From the NCBI GenBank assembly GCA_014208095.1, contig JACHMT010000001.1, forward strand, positions 2,046,001 through 2,110,000: a DNA stretch of 64,000 nucleotides, written 5' to 3'. Made by a program: the position numbers and the translations under genes. The notes under the pieces are model-generated. The model was not told the origin of the DNA and ran no database searches. It worked only from the letters and a program-made list of their open reading frames with translations. Shown here one piece after another: positions 40,630 to 49,262 of this stretch (its first letter is position 1; each line of letters opens with the position of its first letter). This DNA comes from Actinospineispora eucalypti (GTDB taxonomy: Bacteria; Actinomycetota; Actinomycetes; Mycobacteriales; Pseudonocardiaceae).

Positions 40630-43600
40630 ATGCAGAGCGCGCCGACCGGCCCGAGGGCGCTGACCGCCTACAAGGTCCTGCGGGTGTTGAAGGAAGGGCA
40701 GGCGTACCGGACGCTGCTTGCCCTGGACCGGCAGACCGGCGTGCGGGTGGTCATCAAGGCCATCGATCTGGCCACCCTGTCCACGGAGAGCCGCGACCGG
40801 CTGGAGCGGGAAAGCTCCCTGCTCCAGGGCCTGCGTGCGGCCAGCATCGCCACGGTCATCGACATCTTCCGGGAGGCCGAGAAGCTGTATGTGGTGGCGC
40901 CGTACGTGGCCGGCGTGACGCTGCGCAGCCGGATGGCGGCCGGCCGGCTGTCGGTGCCCGAGGCGCTCACCGTGGCGGCCGACCTGTTGCGGTCGCTGGC
41001 CGAGCTGCACGAACGGGGACTGATCCACCGCGACGTCCGCCCGGCCAACGTGATGGTCAACGAGCGGCCGCCGGTGTACAGCGCGACGCTGGTCGACTTC
41101 GGGCTGGTGTCGGAGTCGTTCCTGAATCCGACCCGTCCGACTCGCTCGCCCCGGTACATGTCACCCGAGCTGGCCGGGGTGCTGGAGCGCGCGGTGGACT
41201 GCCGTTCGGACCTCTACTCGGTCGGCATCGTGCTCTACGAATGCCTGGCCGGACGGCCGCCGTTCGACAGCGAGGACACCCGGGAGGTGCTGCGTCAGCA
41301 CCTTTCGGCGGCACCGTCGCGCCTGCGCACCCTGGGGGTGCCGATCCCGCAGGCGCTCGAGGAGATCCTGCACCGGCTGCTGCACAAGGACCCGGACGAC
41401 CGCTACCACTCCGCCCGGGCCGCGCTGGCCGACGTCGAGGCCGTGGGATCCGCGTTGCGCAGCGGGATCGCCGAGCCCGGTGTCGCGGTGGGTGCGCACG
41501 ACTGGCGGCAGACGCTCACCGAACCGTCACTCACCGGGCGGGAGGGCGAGCTGGAGTTCCTGCTGCGCCGGCTGGCCGACGCGGCGCGCGGCTCGGCCGG
41601 GCTGGTCATCGTCGAGGCGCACTCGGGCGGCGGCAAGACCCGGGTGCTGGACGAGTTCTGCGAGCGCGCGTCGGCACTGGACGCGAGGATCTTCCGGGGC
41701 CGGGGGATCGAGCGTTCCGCGCGGCACCCGCTGCACATGCTGGCCGGCGTGGTCGGCGACCTGGTCGAACAGGCGGGCGCGGACCCCGGGTTCGGGCCCG
41801 AGCTGGCCCGGGGACTGGGGGGAGCGGTCGGCCCGCTCAGCGACGCGCTGCCCGAGCTGCGCCAGGTGTTCGGCGGCGACGACCAGCCCACGCCGCGCAT
41901 CCCCGAGTCGCAGGTGCAGAGCCGGCTGGCGTCGGCCCTGATGTGCCTGCTCGAGGCGCTCGGCGGCGGCGAGCGCGCCGCCGTGGTGGTGCTGGACGAC
42001 TGCCAGTGGGCGGACGAGCTGACCCTGGGCCTGCTTACCGCGTGGGCGGAGTCGGTGGCCGGCGGCTCCGACGCGAGGCACCTGCTGGTGGTGGCCGCGA
42101 TGCGTTCCGAGGAGGTCGGCCCGCACCGGCGGCTGAGCTCGCTGGAGGGCGCCGAGGTGCTGCCCCTGCCGCCGCTCGAGCCTTCCCAGGTGGGCCAGGT
42201 CGTCGAGTCCATGGGCGGCAAGATCCCCGCGACCGCGACCAGGGTGGTGGCGGAGCTGTCCCGGGGCAACCCGTTGATGATCTCGGCCGTGCTGCGCGGG
42301 CTGGTCGAGGTCGGGGCGTTGGCGCCGAGCGGCGACGGGTGGCGGTTCACCCCGGTGTCCGGCGGCTGGCAGGCCTCCCGGGAGTCCGCCGCGTTCCTGG
42401 CCAGCCGGTTCGCCCTGCTGGCCGCGCCGACCCGGCGCCTGCTGGATGCCGGTGCGGTACTGGGCCGGGAGTTCGACCTGGAAATGGCCGCCGCGCTGGC
42501 CGGCCAGGACCCGGCGGAGGCCGGCGAGGCGATCGGCCAGGCCGTCGAGCGGCACCTGGTCTGGACCGGAAACACCGGCCGCCTGACCTTCGCGCACGAC
42601 CGGCTGCGCGGCAGCCTGCTCGGCGAGCTGGATGCCGCCGAGCTGGCCGAGCTGCACCGCCGCGCCGGCTACACGCTGGAGACCCAGGCCCCGGACCGCG
42701 CGTTCGACATCGCCTACCACTTCGACGCGGCCGGCGAACCCGAGCGGGCGTTCCCCTACGCCATCCGGTCGGCCGCGCAGGCGCGCGAGCGGCACGACGT
42801 GGAGCTGGCCGAGCGCCAGTACCGCATCGCCGAGCGCGGCATGGCCACCGCCGACACCGGCGTGCGCTACGAGCTGCTGGAGGCGCTCGGGGAGATCCTG
42901 ATGCTGCGCGGCCGGTACGACGAGGCCGCCGAGCGCTTCGAAGGGGCGCGCGGGCTGGCCACGGACAACATGCAGGTCGCCTGGATGGAGGGCCAGCTCG
43001 GCGAGCTGCTGTTCCGCTGGGACAACCTGGACGCCGCCGCCGAGCACATCGAGTCCGGCCTGTCCGTGCTGGGGGAGTGGGTGCCGACCGGCGGGCAGCG
43101 GAAGCTGCTGTTCCGGCTGCTCTGGGAGCTGGTGCGGCGCCTGGCGCGCGGCGTGGCCCGGCATCGCACGGTGGCCAGCGCCGACCCGGCGGTGGACCGG
43201 CTCAAGTCGCATCTCTACACCCGCCTGCAGTACCCGAGGTGGTTCCACGCCCGGCGGGTCGAGGGCCTGTGCATGATGGTTCGCCAGGTCAACGTGGCGG
43301 AGCGCTGCCCGGGCAGCGCCGAACTGGCGCACGCCTACTCGGTCTGGGGCGGTTCGCTGGCGCTCACCTTCCCGTTCCTGTGGCGGCGCGGGCTGCGCTA
43401 CGTGGACCGGGCCAGCCGGATCTACCGCGACCGGGGGGACTCGCGGGGCGAGGGCCACGCGGCCAGCATGCGCACCTGCGTGCTGCACGGCGCCGGCCGG
43501 TACCGCGAGGCGGTCGAGTCGGCCGGCGAGGCGATCCGGATCCTGAGCCAGTTCGGCGACCGGTGGGAGGTGGGCTTCGCGGCGCGCAACCGGGCGGTCT

Positions 43601-45393
43601 GCCTGTACCGGCTCGGCCGCCTGCGCGAGGCGTGGGAGCAGGCGCGCCGGGTGTACGAGATCGGGCTCGAGGTCGGTGACGCCAACGCGCAGGTCACCGC
43701 GTTGGACGTGCTGGCCAGGACGACCGGCGGCCAGGTGCCGGCGGCCCAGACCGAGGCGGCGGTGGCCCGCCACGGCGACGACATCGAGGTGGCGGTGGCG
43801 GCGCTGCACGCGGATGCGCTGCGGCTGCGCCACGGCGGGCGGCTGGAGGAGGCCATCGACAGCCTGGAGCGGGCGGCCCGACTGGTCGGCCGGGCGCAGC
43901 CGACCAGCACCCACCTGGTGCCGGTGTTCGCCTGGCTGGCCACGCTGCACCGGGAGGCCGCCGAGCGGCCGCTGCTGCCCCAGGATCGCCGCCGCCTGCT
44001 GCGCCGGGCGCGTGCCTCGGCCCGCCGCGCGGTGCGCTACGGCCGCATCTACCCCAACGACCTGCCGCACGCCCAGCGCGAGCTGGGCGTGGTGCACGCC
44101 CTCGCCGGCCGGCGACGGCGCGCGCTGCGCCGGCTGAAGCGGGCGGGAGTGCTCGCGCGCCGCCGCGAGGCGTGGGCCGAGCTGGCCGAGGTGAACCGGC
44201 AACGCGAGCGCCTCGGGTTCGCCGCCGAGGACGTCTCGGACGTGGCCGGCCACTTCGAGGCGAGCTTCTCGGCCGACCGGGAGGGCCAGCTCAGCTTCGG
44301 CCTGGCCGACCGGTTCAGCGCGCTGCTCGAGGCGGGCGCGCTGCTGGCTTCCTGCGACTCGGCGGCGGCCACCGTGGCCGCGGTCCGCCAGGTTGGCCGG
44401 TCGCTGCTGCGCGCGGAACGCTGCCGGGTGGCCGGGTTCGTGCCGGACTGGCGACCGGACACGGCGGCCATGCCCGCCGGCGTCCGCCGCGCGATCCGGG
44501 AGGGCCGGCCGCTGGTGATCACCGAGTCGGCCGACTGCGCGGACGACTTCTTCGACGAGCGCAGCCCCATCGGGGCCCGTTCCGCCCTGTGCGCCCCGGT
44601 ATTCACCGACGACGAGCTGGCCGGATACTTCCTGGCCACCCACTCGCGGGTGGACAAGCTCTTCGGCGACGAGGAGTGCCGGCTGGCCGAGTTCGTGGCC
44701 CGCCTGGCCGGCGCCGCGCTCGAGCGGCAGCGGCTGCACCGGGACTCACGCGCGCGGGTGATCTCGGCCCAGGAGGCCGAGCGTTCGCGGGTTGCCAGGG
44801 ACCTGCACGACGAGATCGGCCAGGCGCTCACCTCGGTCCTGTTGGACGTCCGTTCGGTGGAGAGTGCGGTGGCGGGCCATGAGTGCTTCGGGAACGAGGT
44901 CGAGGAGGTGCGCCGGCGGGTGGCCGTGCTGCGCGGCGGCATCGGCGGGGCGCTGGACTCGGTCCAGCGCCTGGCGTTCGACCTGCGGCCGGCCGTGCTG
45001 GACGACCTCGGCCTGGTGGCCGCGCTGCGCCGGCTCACCACCAGCACGATGACCGGCGACGTGAACGTCGAGCTGGAGACGGTCAACCTGGACGACGGCG
45101 ACCGGCTGCCCGCCGACCTGGAGACGACGGCGTACCGGCTGGTACAGGAGGCCGTGACCAACGTGGTGCGGCATTCGCGCGCGTCGACGTGCGGGGTGAT
45201 CCTCGGGCGCGCGCAGGGGAGGTTGCGGGTCATGGTCGAGGACGACGGGATCGGCTTCTCGCCGGAGTCACAGGCGAGCGTCGGGCTGATGGGCATGCGG
45301 GAACGGGCCGCGCTGGTGGGGGGCACGTTGTTGGTGAGCTCCGTGCCCGGGCAGGGCACTTCCGTCGTGTTCGAGGTGCATCTCGATGGCTGA
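40630..45393 (+). CDS. Ser/Thr kinase-AAA ATPase-TPR-GAF-histidine kinase fusion
   Basis: A 1587-residue signalling protein. Order: Ser/Thr kinase (about 10-275; VVIKAID, HRDVRPANV, DFG, SPE), AAA/STAND-type ATPase (about 298-600; TGREGELEFL, Walker A SGGGKT near 332, VVVLDD near 450), helical TPR-like region (about 660-1190), GAF domain (about 1220-1375), and HisKA_3/HATPase histidine kinase (about 1380-1585; phospho-acceptor His1393 in ARDLHDEIGQ, N-box QEAVTNVVRHS, DDGIGF, GMRERA). The kinase glycine loop is degenerate (LKEGQAY) and the catalytic-loop Lys is Arg. Start ATG 40630 follows GGAGGG. It overlaps its response regulator by 8 bases. Confidence 0.9.
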   Translation: MQSAPTGPRALTAYKVLRVLKEGQAYRTLLALDRQTGVRVVIKAIDLATLSTESRDRLERESSLLQGLRAASIATVIDIFREAEKLYVVAPYVAGVTLRSRMAAGRLSVPEALTVAADLLRSLAELHERGLIHRDVRPANVMVNERPPVYSATLVDFGLVSESFLNPTRPTRSPRYMSPELAGVLERAVDCRSDLYSVGIVLYECLAGRPPFDSEDTREVLRQHLSAAPSRLRTLGVPIPQALEEILHRLLHKDPDDRYHSARAALADVEAVGSALRSGIAEPGVAVGAHDWRQTLTEPSLTGREGELEFLLRRLADAARGSAGLVIVEAHSGGGKTRVLDEFCERASALDARIFRGRGIERSARHPLHMLAGVVGDLVEQAGADPGFGPELARGLGGAVGPLSDALPELRQVFGGDDQPTPRIPESQVQSRLASALMCLLEALGGGERAAVVVLDDCQWADELTLGLLTAWAESVAGGSDARHLLVVAAMRSEEVGPHRRLSSLEGAEVLPLPPLEPSQVGQVVESMGGKIPATATRVVAELSRGNPLMISAVLRGLVEVGALAPSGDGWRFTPVSGGWQASRESAAFLASRFALLAAPTRRLLDAGAVLGREFDLEMAAALAGQDPAEAGEAIGQAVERHLVWTGNTGRLTFAHDRLRGSLLGELDAAELAELHRRAGYTLETQAPDRAFDIAYHFDAAGEPERAFPYAIRSAAQARERHDVELAERQYRIAERGMATADTGVRYELLEALGEILMLRGRYDEAAERFEGARGLATDNMQVAWMEGQLGELLFRWDNLDAAAEHIESGLSVLGEWVPTGGQRKLLFRLLWELVRRLARGVARHRTVASADPAVDRLKSHLYTRLQYPRWFHARRVEGLCMMVRQVNVAERCPGSAELAHAYSVWGGSLALTFPFLWRRGLRYVDRASRIYRDRGDSRGEGHAASMRTCVLHGAGRYREAVESAGEAIRILSQFGDRWEVGFAARNRAVCLYRLGRLREAWEQARRVYEIGLEVGDANAQVTALDVLARTTGGQVPAAQTEAAVARHGDDIEVAVAALHADALRLRHGGRLEEAIDSLERAARLVGRAQPTSTHLVPVFAWLATLHREAAERPLLPQDRRRLLRRARASARRAVRYGRIYPNDLPHAQRELGVVHALAGRRRRALRRLKRAGVLARRREAWAELAEVNRQRERLGFAAEDVSDVAGHFEASFSADREGQLSFGLADRFSALLEAGALLASCDSAAATVAAVRQVGRSLLRAERCRVAGFVPDWRPDTAAMPAGVRRAIREGRPLVITESADCADDFFDERSPIGARSALCAPVFTDDELAGYFLATHSRVDKLFGDEECRLAEFVARLAGAALERQRLHRDSRARVISAQEAERSRVARDLHDEIGQALTSVLLDVRSVESAVAGHECFGNEVEEVRRRVAVLRGGIGGALDSVQRLAFDLRPAVLDDLGLVAALRRLTTSTMTGDVNVELETVNLDDGDRLPADLETTAYRLVQEAVTNVVRHSRASTCGVILGRAQGRLRVMVEDDGIGFSPESQASVGLMGMRERAALVGGTLLVSSVPGQGTSVVFEVHLDG

Positions 45394-46039
45394 CCAGCTG
45401 CGGGTACTGATCTGTGACGACCACAAGATCGTCCGGGGTGGCCTGCGCCGGATGCTCTCCGAGGACCCGGCGATCAAGGTCATCAGCGACGTCGGGACGG
45501 CCGCCGAGGCGGTCGCGGCCGCGGCGCGGGCCAAGCCCGACGTGGTGGTGCTGGACGTCGGGCTGCCGGACCAGAGCGGGCTGTCGGCCATCGGCCTGAT
45601 CAGGGAGGCCAGCCCGGCCACGAAGATCCTCATCCTGACCATGCACGACGACGTCGCCTACCTGCGCGAGGCGTTCGCCGCCGGGGCGCTGGGCTACGTG
45701 CTCAAGGCGGCCGCCGACGTCGAGCTGTTCCAGGCCGTGCACGACGTGGCGCGGGGCATCCGGTACGTGCATCCGGCGCTGGGCGCGGCGTTGCTGGAGA
45801 AGAAGTCGGCGGCGGTGACGCAGACCTCTCGCGTGGAGTCGCTCTCCGAGCGCGAGGCGGAGATCCTCCGGCTGCTGGCACTGGGGTACACGAATCCCGA
45901 GATGGCCGACATGATGCAGCTGTCCGTCCGCACCGTGGAGACCTACCGCGCGCGGCTGCAACAGAAGGTCGGCCTGCGTTCGCGGGCCGAGCTCGCGCGC
46001 CTGGCCCGCGACGCCGGCCTGGTCAGCTCCGAGCGCTAG
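45386..46039 (+). CDS. NarL/LuxR-type response regulator
   Basis: A 217-residue response regulator. Receiver domain residues 1-120 with acidic pair DDH near residue 12, phospho-acceptor Asp57 in VVLDVGLPD, and LTMHDD; C-terminal LuxR helix-turn-helix at about 150-210 (LSEREAEILRLLALGYTN, SVRTVETYRARLQQKVGL). It overlaps the multikinase gene, so the pair is co-translated and His1393 is the likely phosphodonor. Its targets are unknown. Its stop codon shares bases with the stop of the convergent cupin gene and with the edge of a 52-bp repeat copy. Confidence 0.93.
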   Translation: MADQLRVLICDDHKIVRGGLRRMLSEDPAIKVISDVGTAAEAVAAAARAKPDVVVLDVGLPDQSGLSAIGLIREASPATKILILTMHDDVAYLREAFAAGALGYVLKAAADVELFQAVHDVARGIRYVHPALGAALLEKKSAAVTQTSRVESLSEREAEILRLLALGYTNPEMADMMQLSVRTVETYRARLQQKVGLRSRAELARLARDAGLVSSER

Positions 46040-46524
46040 CGCGGAACGCGCTTGCCGAGCGTGCGCCCAGTTCGGCGGACGCGGGAGACAGGAGCGTCCA
46101 CCGGCGCCCCGGGGTCTCCGGGGGGATGCTCGAGGAACCAGTCCACGATGCCGGGCATGTGCGGCTCGAAGCCCCCGGGAACGGAGATGTTCAGCGCCCC
46201 GGTCGGTGCGCCGGTGCGGTTCTGGAAGTCGTGGGGGGTGCCGCCGGGCGCGAGGACGAACGACCCCTTCGGGGCATCGAACCAGTGGTCGCCGACGAGA
46301 AAGGTCATCGTGCCGTCGAGGACGTAGAAGACGTCGTCCTCGGGATGGGTGTGCGTGCCCGGGCCGGTGGTGTGCGGCTCCAGCCACCACTCCGAGATCG
46401 AGTAGCGGTTGGCCGTCTCCGCCCCGTCCGCCTTGAACACCGCGTTGATGCGCCCCATCCCGTACTGGCGCCCTTCACCGGGCGCGAGCCGTACGGGAGG
46501 TCGCCGTGCCAAGTCCGTGGTCAT
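46036..46524 (-). CDS. Cupin-domain protein with repeat-encoded tail
   Basis: A 162-residue single-domain cupin. Metal-binding cupin motif 1 is HTHPEDDVFYVLDG (about 63-76), and motif 2 is LAPGGTPHDFQN (about 95-106). Start ATG 46524 was chosen because the conserved fold begins soon after; longer upstream frames are Arg/Pro-rich and overlap the next gene's 5' region. The final 17 or so residues (RVRRTGRTLGKRVPR) are encoded by a 52-bp repeat copy at 46039-46090, so the original C-terminus ended earlier, near HPPGDPG. Function (enzyme or binding protein) not readable. Confidence 0.75.
   Translation of the reverse strand: MTTDLARRPPVRLAPGEGRQYGMGRINAVFKADGAETANRYSISEWWLEPHTTGPGTHTHPEDDVFYVLDGTMTFLVGDHWFDAPKGSFVLAPGGTPHDFQNRTGAPTGALNISVPGGFEPHMPGIVDWFLEHPPGDPGAPVDAPVSRVRRTGRTLGKRVPR
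46039..46090. repeat. Single copy of the 54-bp repeat at a convergent gene junction
   Basis: Aligned to the first copy at 33493, 46 of 52 positions match, with one 2-base gap near the right end. The conserved hairpin arms GCCGA and TCGGC are kept. The left edge coincides with the shared stop codons of the response regulator and the cupin. On the minus strand it codes for the cupin tail. Confidence 0.85.
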
Positions 46525-46729
46525 CGTCCGACGGTATCGACCCGACGGTCCCCGGGGCTTGGACGAATGGGAACCGGCGGTCAGGTCGGTGAGCACCGGC
46601 CGCCGGCGCGGCGCGCGCCTCGGGTCGATCGTCGTCCGCATGATGGCCGGATCCCACCAGCCGGAGTGGGCGCTGGCCGGCAACCTCGGCGGGATCGAAC
46701 CGGCCGAGATACGTTCCCACGGGGGGTCG

Positions 46730-47746
46730 ATGGCCGGTCGGCCGATTGGAGGGACCGTGGGGTCGGACGCAGAGCGGTTGCCAAGCTGGCTCATCTGGCA
46801 GCTCCGGCCGTTCCCGGACGCCAACCTGTTGCTCGTGCCCGGGCGGCAGCCGGCACTCGTGGACAGCGGGTTCGTCGGTCACGCGGCCGAGACCGCCGAG
46901 TGGGTGCGCGCGCACACCGGACGGCTGGGCCTGGTGGTGAACACCCATTGGCACTCCGACCACGTGGGCGGGAACGGGCTGCTGCAGGCCGGCGGGGCCG
47001 GGATCGCCGCGAGCGCCCCGGACGCATCCGCGCTGGCCCGGCGGGATCCCGGCTGCTGCCAGGCGGAGTACTTCGACCAGCCCGTCGCGCCCTACACCGT
47101 CGACGAGGCGCTCGAGGACGGACAGGTGGTCCGGCTCGGTGACTCGGACTGGGAGGTCATCCGCACCCCGGGGCACACGCCCGGCCACCTGGCGCTGTGG
47201 CAGCCGGAGGAGCGGCTGCTCGCGGTGGGGGACGCCCTGTCGGACTACGACGTGGGCATGGTGAACCTCGCCCTGGACGGCCCCGAGGTGGCCACGGTCG
47301 CGCTGGACTCGCTGCAACGGCTGGTCGATCTCGCGCCGAGGGTCCTGCTGCCCTCGCACGGGCCGATACCCGCCGACACCGGCGCGGCACTGGCCGCCGC
47401 GCTGCGCCGGGCCCAGCGTCTGGTGGACGATCCCGACGGGGCCGTGTGGTACAGCTCGCGGCGGATCTTCGCCTACGCCCTGATGATCCGGGGCGGCATC
47501 CCGGCCGACTCGGTGGAGCCCTACCTGCACGCCCGGGCCTGGCTGCGCGACGCGGCCCGGCTGCTGAGCCGTACCGCCGAGGACTTCGCCGCCGAGCTGA
47601 TCGAGTCGATGTTGCGCGGCGGCGCCGTCGCCCTGCGCGAAGGGCGGCTGCACGCGGCCCTCGAACACACTGCCGTCGAACCCTCGGCGCTGCGGGTGCC
47701 CATGCCGCGCGAATGGCCGGCCGCGCCGGTCGGTGTGGCGCCGTGA
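46730..47746 (+). CDS. Metallo-beta-lactamase-fold hydrolase
   Basis: A 338-residue MBL-fold protein. The zinc motif NTHWHSDHVGG lies at about residues 66-76; further metal-ligand regions are TPGHTPGH (about 145-152), GDALSD (about 170) and PSHG (about 208). Similar to glyoxalase-II-like or RNase-unrelated MBL hydrolases. ATG 46730 follows GGGGGG by 3 bases and is my best guess; in-frame starts at 46640 and GTG 46757 are alternatives. It overlaps the thioesterase gene. Substrate unknown. Confidence 0.8.
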   Translation: MAGRPIGGTVGSDAERLPSWLIWQLRPFPDANLLLVPGRQPALVDSGFVGHAAETAEWVRAHTGRLGLVVNTHWHSDHVGGNGLLQAGGAGIAASAPDASALARRDPGCCQAEYFDQPVAPYTVDEALEDGQVVRLGDSDWEVIRTPGHTPGHLALWQPEERLLAVGDALSDYDVGMVNLALDGPEVATVALDSLQRLVDLAPRVLLPSHGPIPADTGAALAAALRRAQRLVDDPDGAVWYSSRRIFAYALMIRGGIPADSVEPYLHARAWLRDAARLLSRTAEDFAAELIESMLRGGAVALREGRLHAALEHTAVEPSALRVPMPREWPAAPVGVAP

Positions 47747-48177
47747 TGAGCGCTCCTGACGCCGCGAGCCAGCCGCCGGAGGGGTTCGCGCGGCACTCCC
47801 GGTCCAGCCCGTTCGTGGATCTGATCGGCCCGCTCTACTCCCGGGGCCGGGGTCTCGACCTGCGCCTGGCCCTGCGCATTGACTCCCGCCACCTCAACGG
47901 GACCGGCACGGTGCACGGCGGTGTGCTCGCCACGCTGGCCGACCTGGCCATCGGCTACGCCGTCGCCTCCAGCACCGACCCGCCCACCCCGCTGACCACC
48001 AGCTCGATGACGGTGAACCTGTCCGGCACGGCACGCCCCGGAGACGTCATCACCACCAGGTCGAGGCTCCAGCACCAGGGCTCGCGGGTGGTCCTCGCCC
48101 ACTGTGAGCTGATGGTCGGCGAGCGCACGGTCGCGCAGGCCAGCGCGGTCTTCGTCCCCGGCCGCCGGCCCAGCTGA
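47746..48177 (+). CDS. PaaI-type hotdog thioesterase
   Basis: A 143-residue hotdog-fold acyl-CoA thioesterase. The family motif HGGVLATLADLAIGYA is at about residues 57-72 with the catalytic acid in the helix, followed by TTSSMTVNLSGTARPGD. ATG 47746 overlaps the stop of the MBL gene by one base; a GTG directly before it (47743) is equally usable. It probably works with the MBL hydrolase or removes stalled CoA esters. Confidence 0.88.
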   Translation: MSAPDAASQPPEGFARHSRSSPFVDLIGPLYSRGRGLDLRLALRIDSRHLNGTGTVHGGVLATLADLAIGYAVASSTDPPTPLTTSSMTVNLSGTARPGDVITTRSRLQHQGSRVVLAHCELMVGERTVAQASAVFVPGRRPS

Positions 48178-48389
48178 ACCGTCGGTCCGACCAGAGGAAC
48201 GGCGCGCGGATCTTGGCGAACTTCCAGCCGCCGGAGGAAATCGGCCTTGTTCGGATCGGCGGGCGTTTGGTCGTGCCTGGCGGCGGGTATACGGCGATCA
48301 CCGGGCTTCGGTTCGCCTGACGCTCCCCGCTAGGCGCCGTCGGGCGGCTCGGGACGCGGCTCGGGTGCCGACGTGAAGAAGGCAATATC

Positions 48390-48797
48390 GTGACTTCCGT
48401 AAATTCTGAGGCGGTGGAATTCGTTCACCGCTCGTGGCCCGCGGACGCGAGACAGCTGCCCGTGATTCGTCGTGCCGTGCGTGGCTGGCTCCAACGACTC
48501 GGCCTGGACACCGCCGCCACCGCCGATCTGGTGCTGGCCGTGGACGAGGCGGCCACCAACTCCATCGAGCACGCCTACGGCCCCGGTGAGCAGGACGTCG
48601 TGGAACTGCTGCTCTGGACCGAGCTGAACGTGTTGTACGTCGAAATCGTCGACCACGGAACGTGGAAACCGCCGTCCCGTGCGGCCTCCTTTCGCGGGCG
48701 GGGTATCCAGCTCATGCGGGCCATCACCGACTCGGTGCTGATCCACTACGACGCGCGGGGCACGCGCGTGCTGCTGTGCCAGGCACTGCCGTCGTGA
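48390..48797 (+). CDS. RsbW-like anti-sigma serine kinase / ATPase domain protein
   Basis: A 135-residue single HATPase_c_2 domain protein. N-box VDEAATNSIEHAYG (about 51-64), G1-like VEIVDHGTW, and RGRGIQLMRAITD are typical of RsbW/SpoIIAB-type regulators in actinomycetes. It begins at GTG 48390 after GAAGAAGG. No sigma factor or anti-anti-sigma gene is adjacent; a truncated sigma-factor remnant lies 250 bases downstream. Likely a stress or signalling switch protein. Confidence 0.85.
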   Translation: MTSVNSEAVEFVHRSWPADARQLPVIRRAVRGWLQRLGLDTAATADLVLAVDEAATNSIEHAYGPGEQDVVELLLWTELNVLYVEIVDHGTWKPPSRAASFRGRGIQLMRAITDSVLIHYDARGTRVLLCQALPS

Positions 48798-48883
48798 CGG
48801 CCGACCGGTCACATTTCGCCCGTGCGGACGGTCATCGGAGTGTCGGCGTGATCTCGTCGACGCACCGTGGAAGGAGTCAGCAC

Positions 48884-49045
48884 GTGGTTGAGGGCATCGA
48901 AACGGTCATCCACCCGGTCAGGGATCTCGCGCGGGCGAAGACGCTCTATCGCGCCTTCACCGGGATGGAGCCGGTGAAGGACGAGCCGTACTACGTCGGG
49001 TTCGAGACCGACAGCGGCCGGCTCGGGCTGGACCCCAACGGCCAC
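48884..49045 (+). pseudogene. Truncated VOC-family gene
   Basis: Starts at GTG 48884 behind AAGGAG and reads VEGIETVIHPVRDLARAKTL, then YRAFTGMEPVKDEPYYVGFE and GRLGLDPNGHRA, a normal first half of a VOC protein. After about residue 54 the frame runs into the complement of a sigma-factor gene and loses similarity. The remaining half of the VOC fold is missing. Confidence 0.6.
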
Positions 49046-49135
49046 CGAGCCGAGCATGCGGTGGGCCACCGTGCGCAGGTGGCCGCGGTGGGCCTCGAAC
49101 CGCTCGGCCAGCGCGTCATCCTGGTTCATGCCCAC
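49045..49135 (-). pseudogene. Truncated ECF-type sigma factor N-terminus
   Basis: On the minus strand the frame begins at GTG 49135 (or ATG 49129) with MNQDDALAERFEAHRGHLRT and VAHRMLGS, the start of region 2 of SigJ-like ECF sigma factors. It is cut after RMLGS, at the point where the plus-strand VOC remnant ends. Only about 30 residues survive, so it cannot function. Confidence 0.55.
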
Positions 49136-49262
49136 CCCCTCAGTCGCGACTACTCAATAGCAATGACCGCCTCGGGCGCGCCGATGTGACGACGCCGCCC
49201 GGTCGTACTCGTTGAAAGGCGTCGGGTAGCGCGCTGAAAGGCGGAGTTGCTTGGATGTGGCC

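Noticed and set aside
41527..44739. 1070-codon minus-strand frame over the multikinase gene
   Set aside because: Composition is Gly/Arg/Ala/His-rich with no domain; the plus strand carries intact kinase and histidine-kinase motifs.
48050..48389. Minus-strand frame after the thioesterase
   Set aside because: Mostly antisense of the thioesterase, then Arg/Pro-rich sequence with no motif; the intergenic part holds no gene that I can support.
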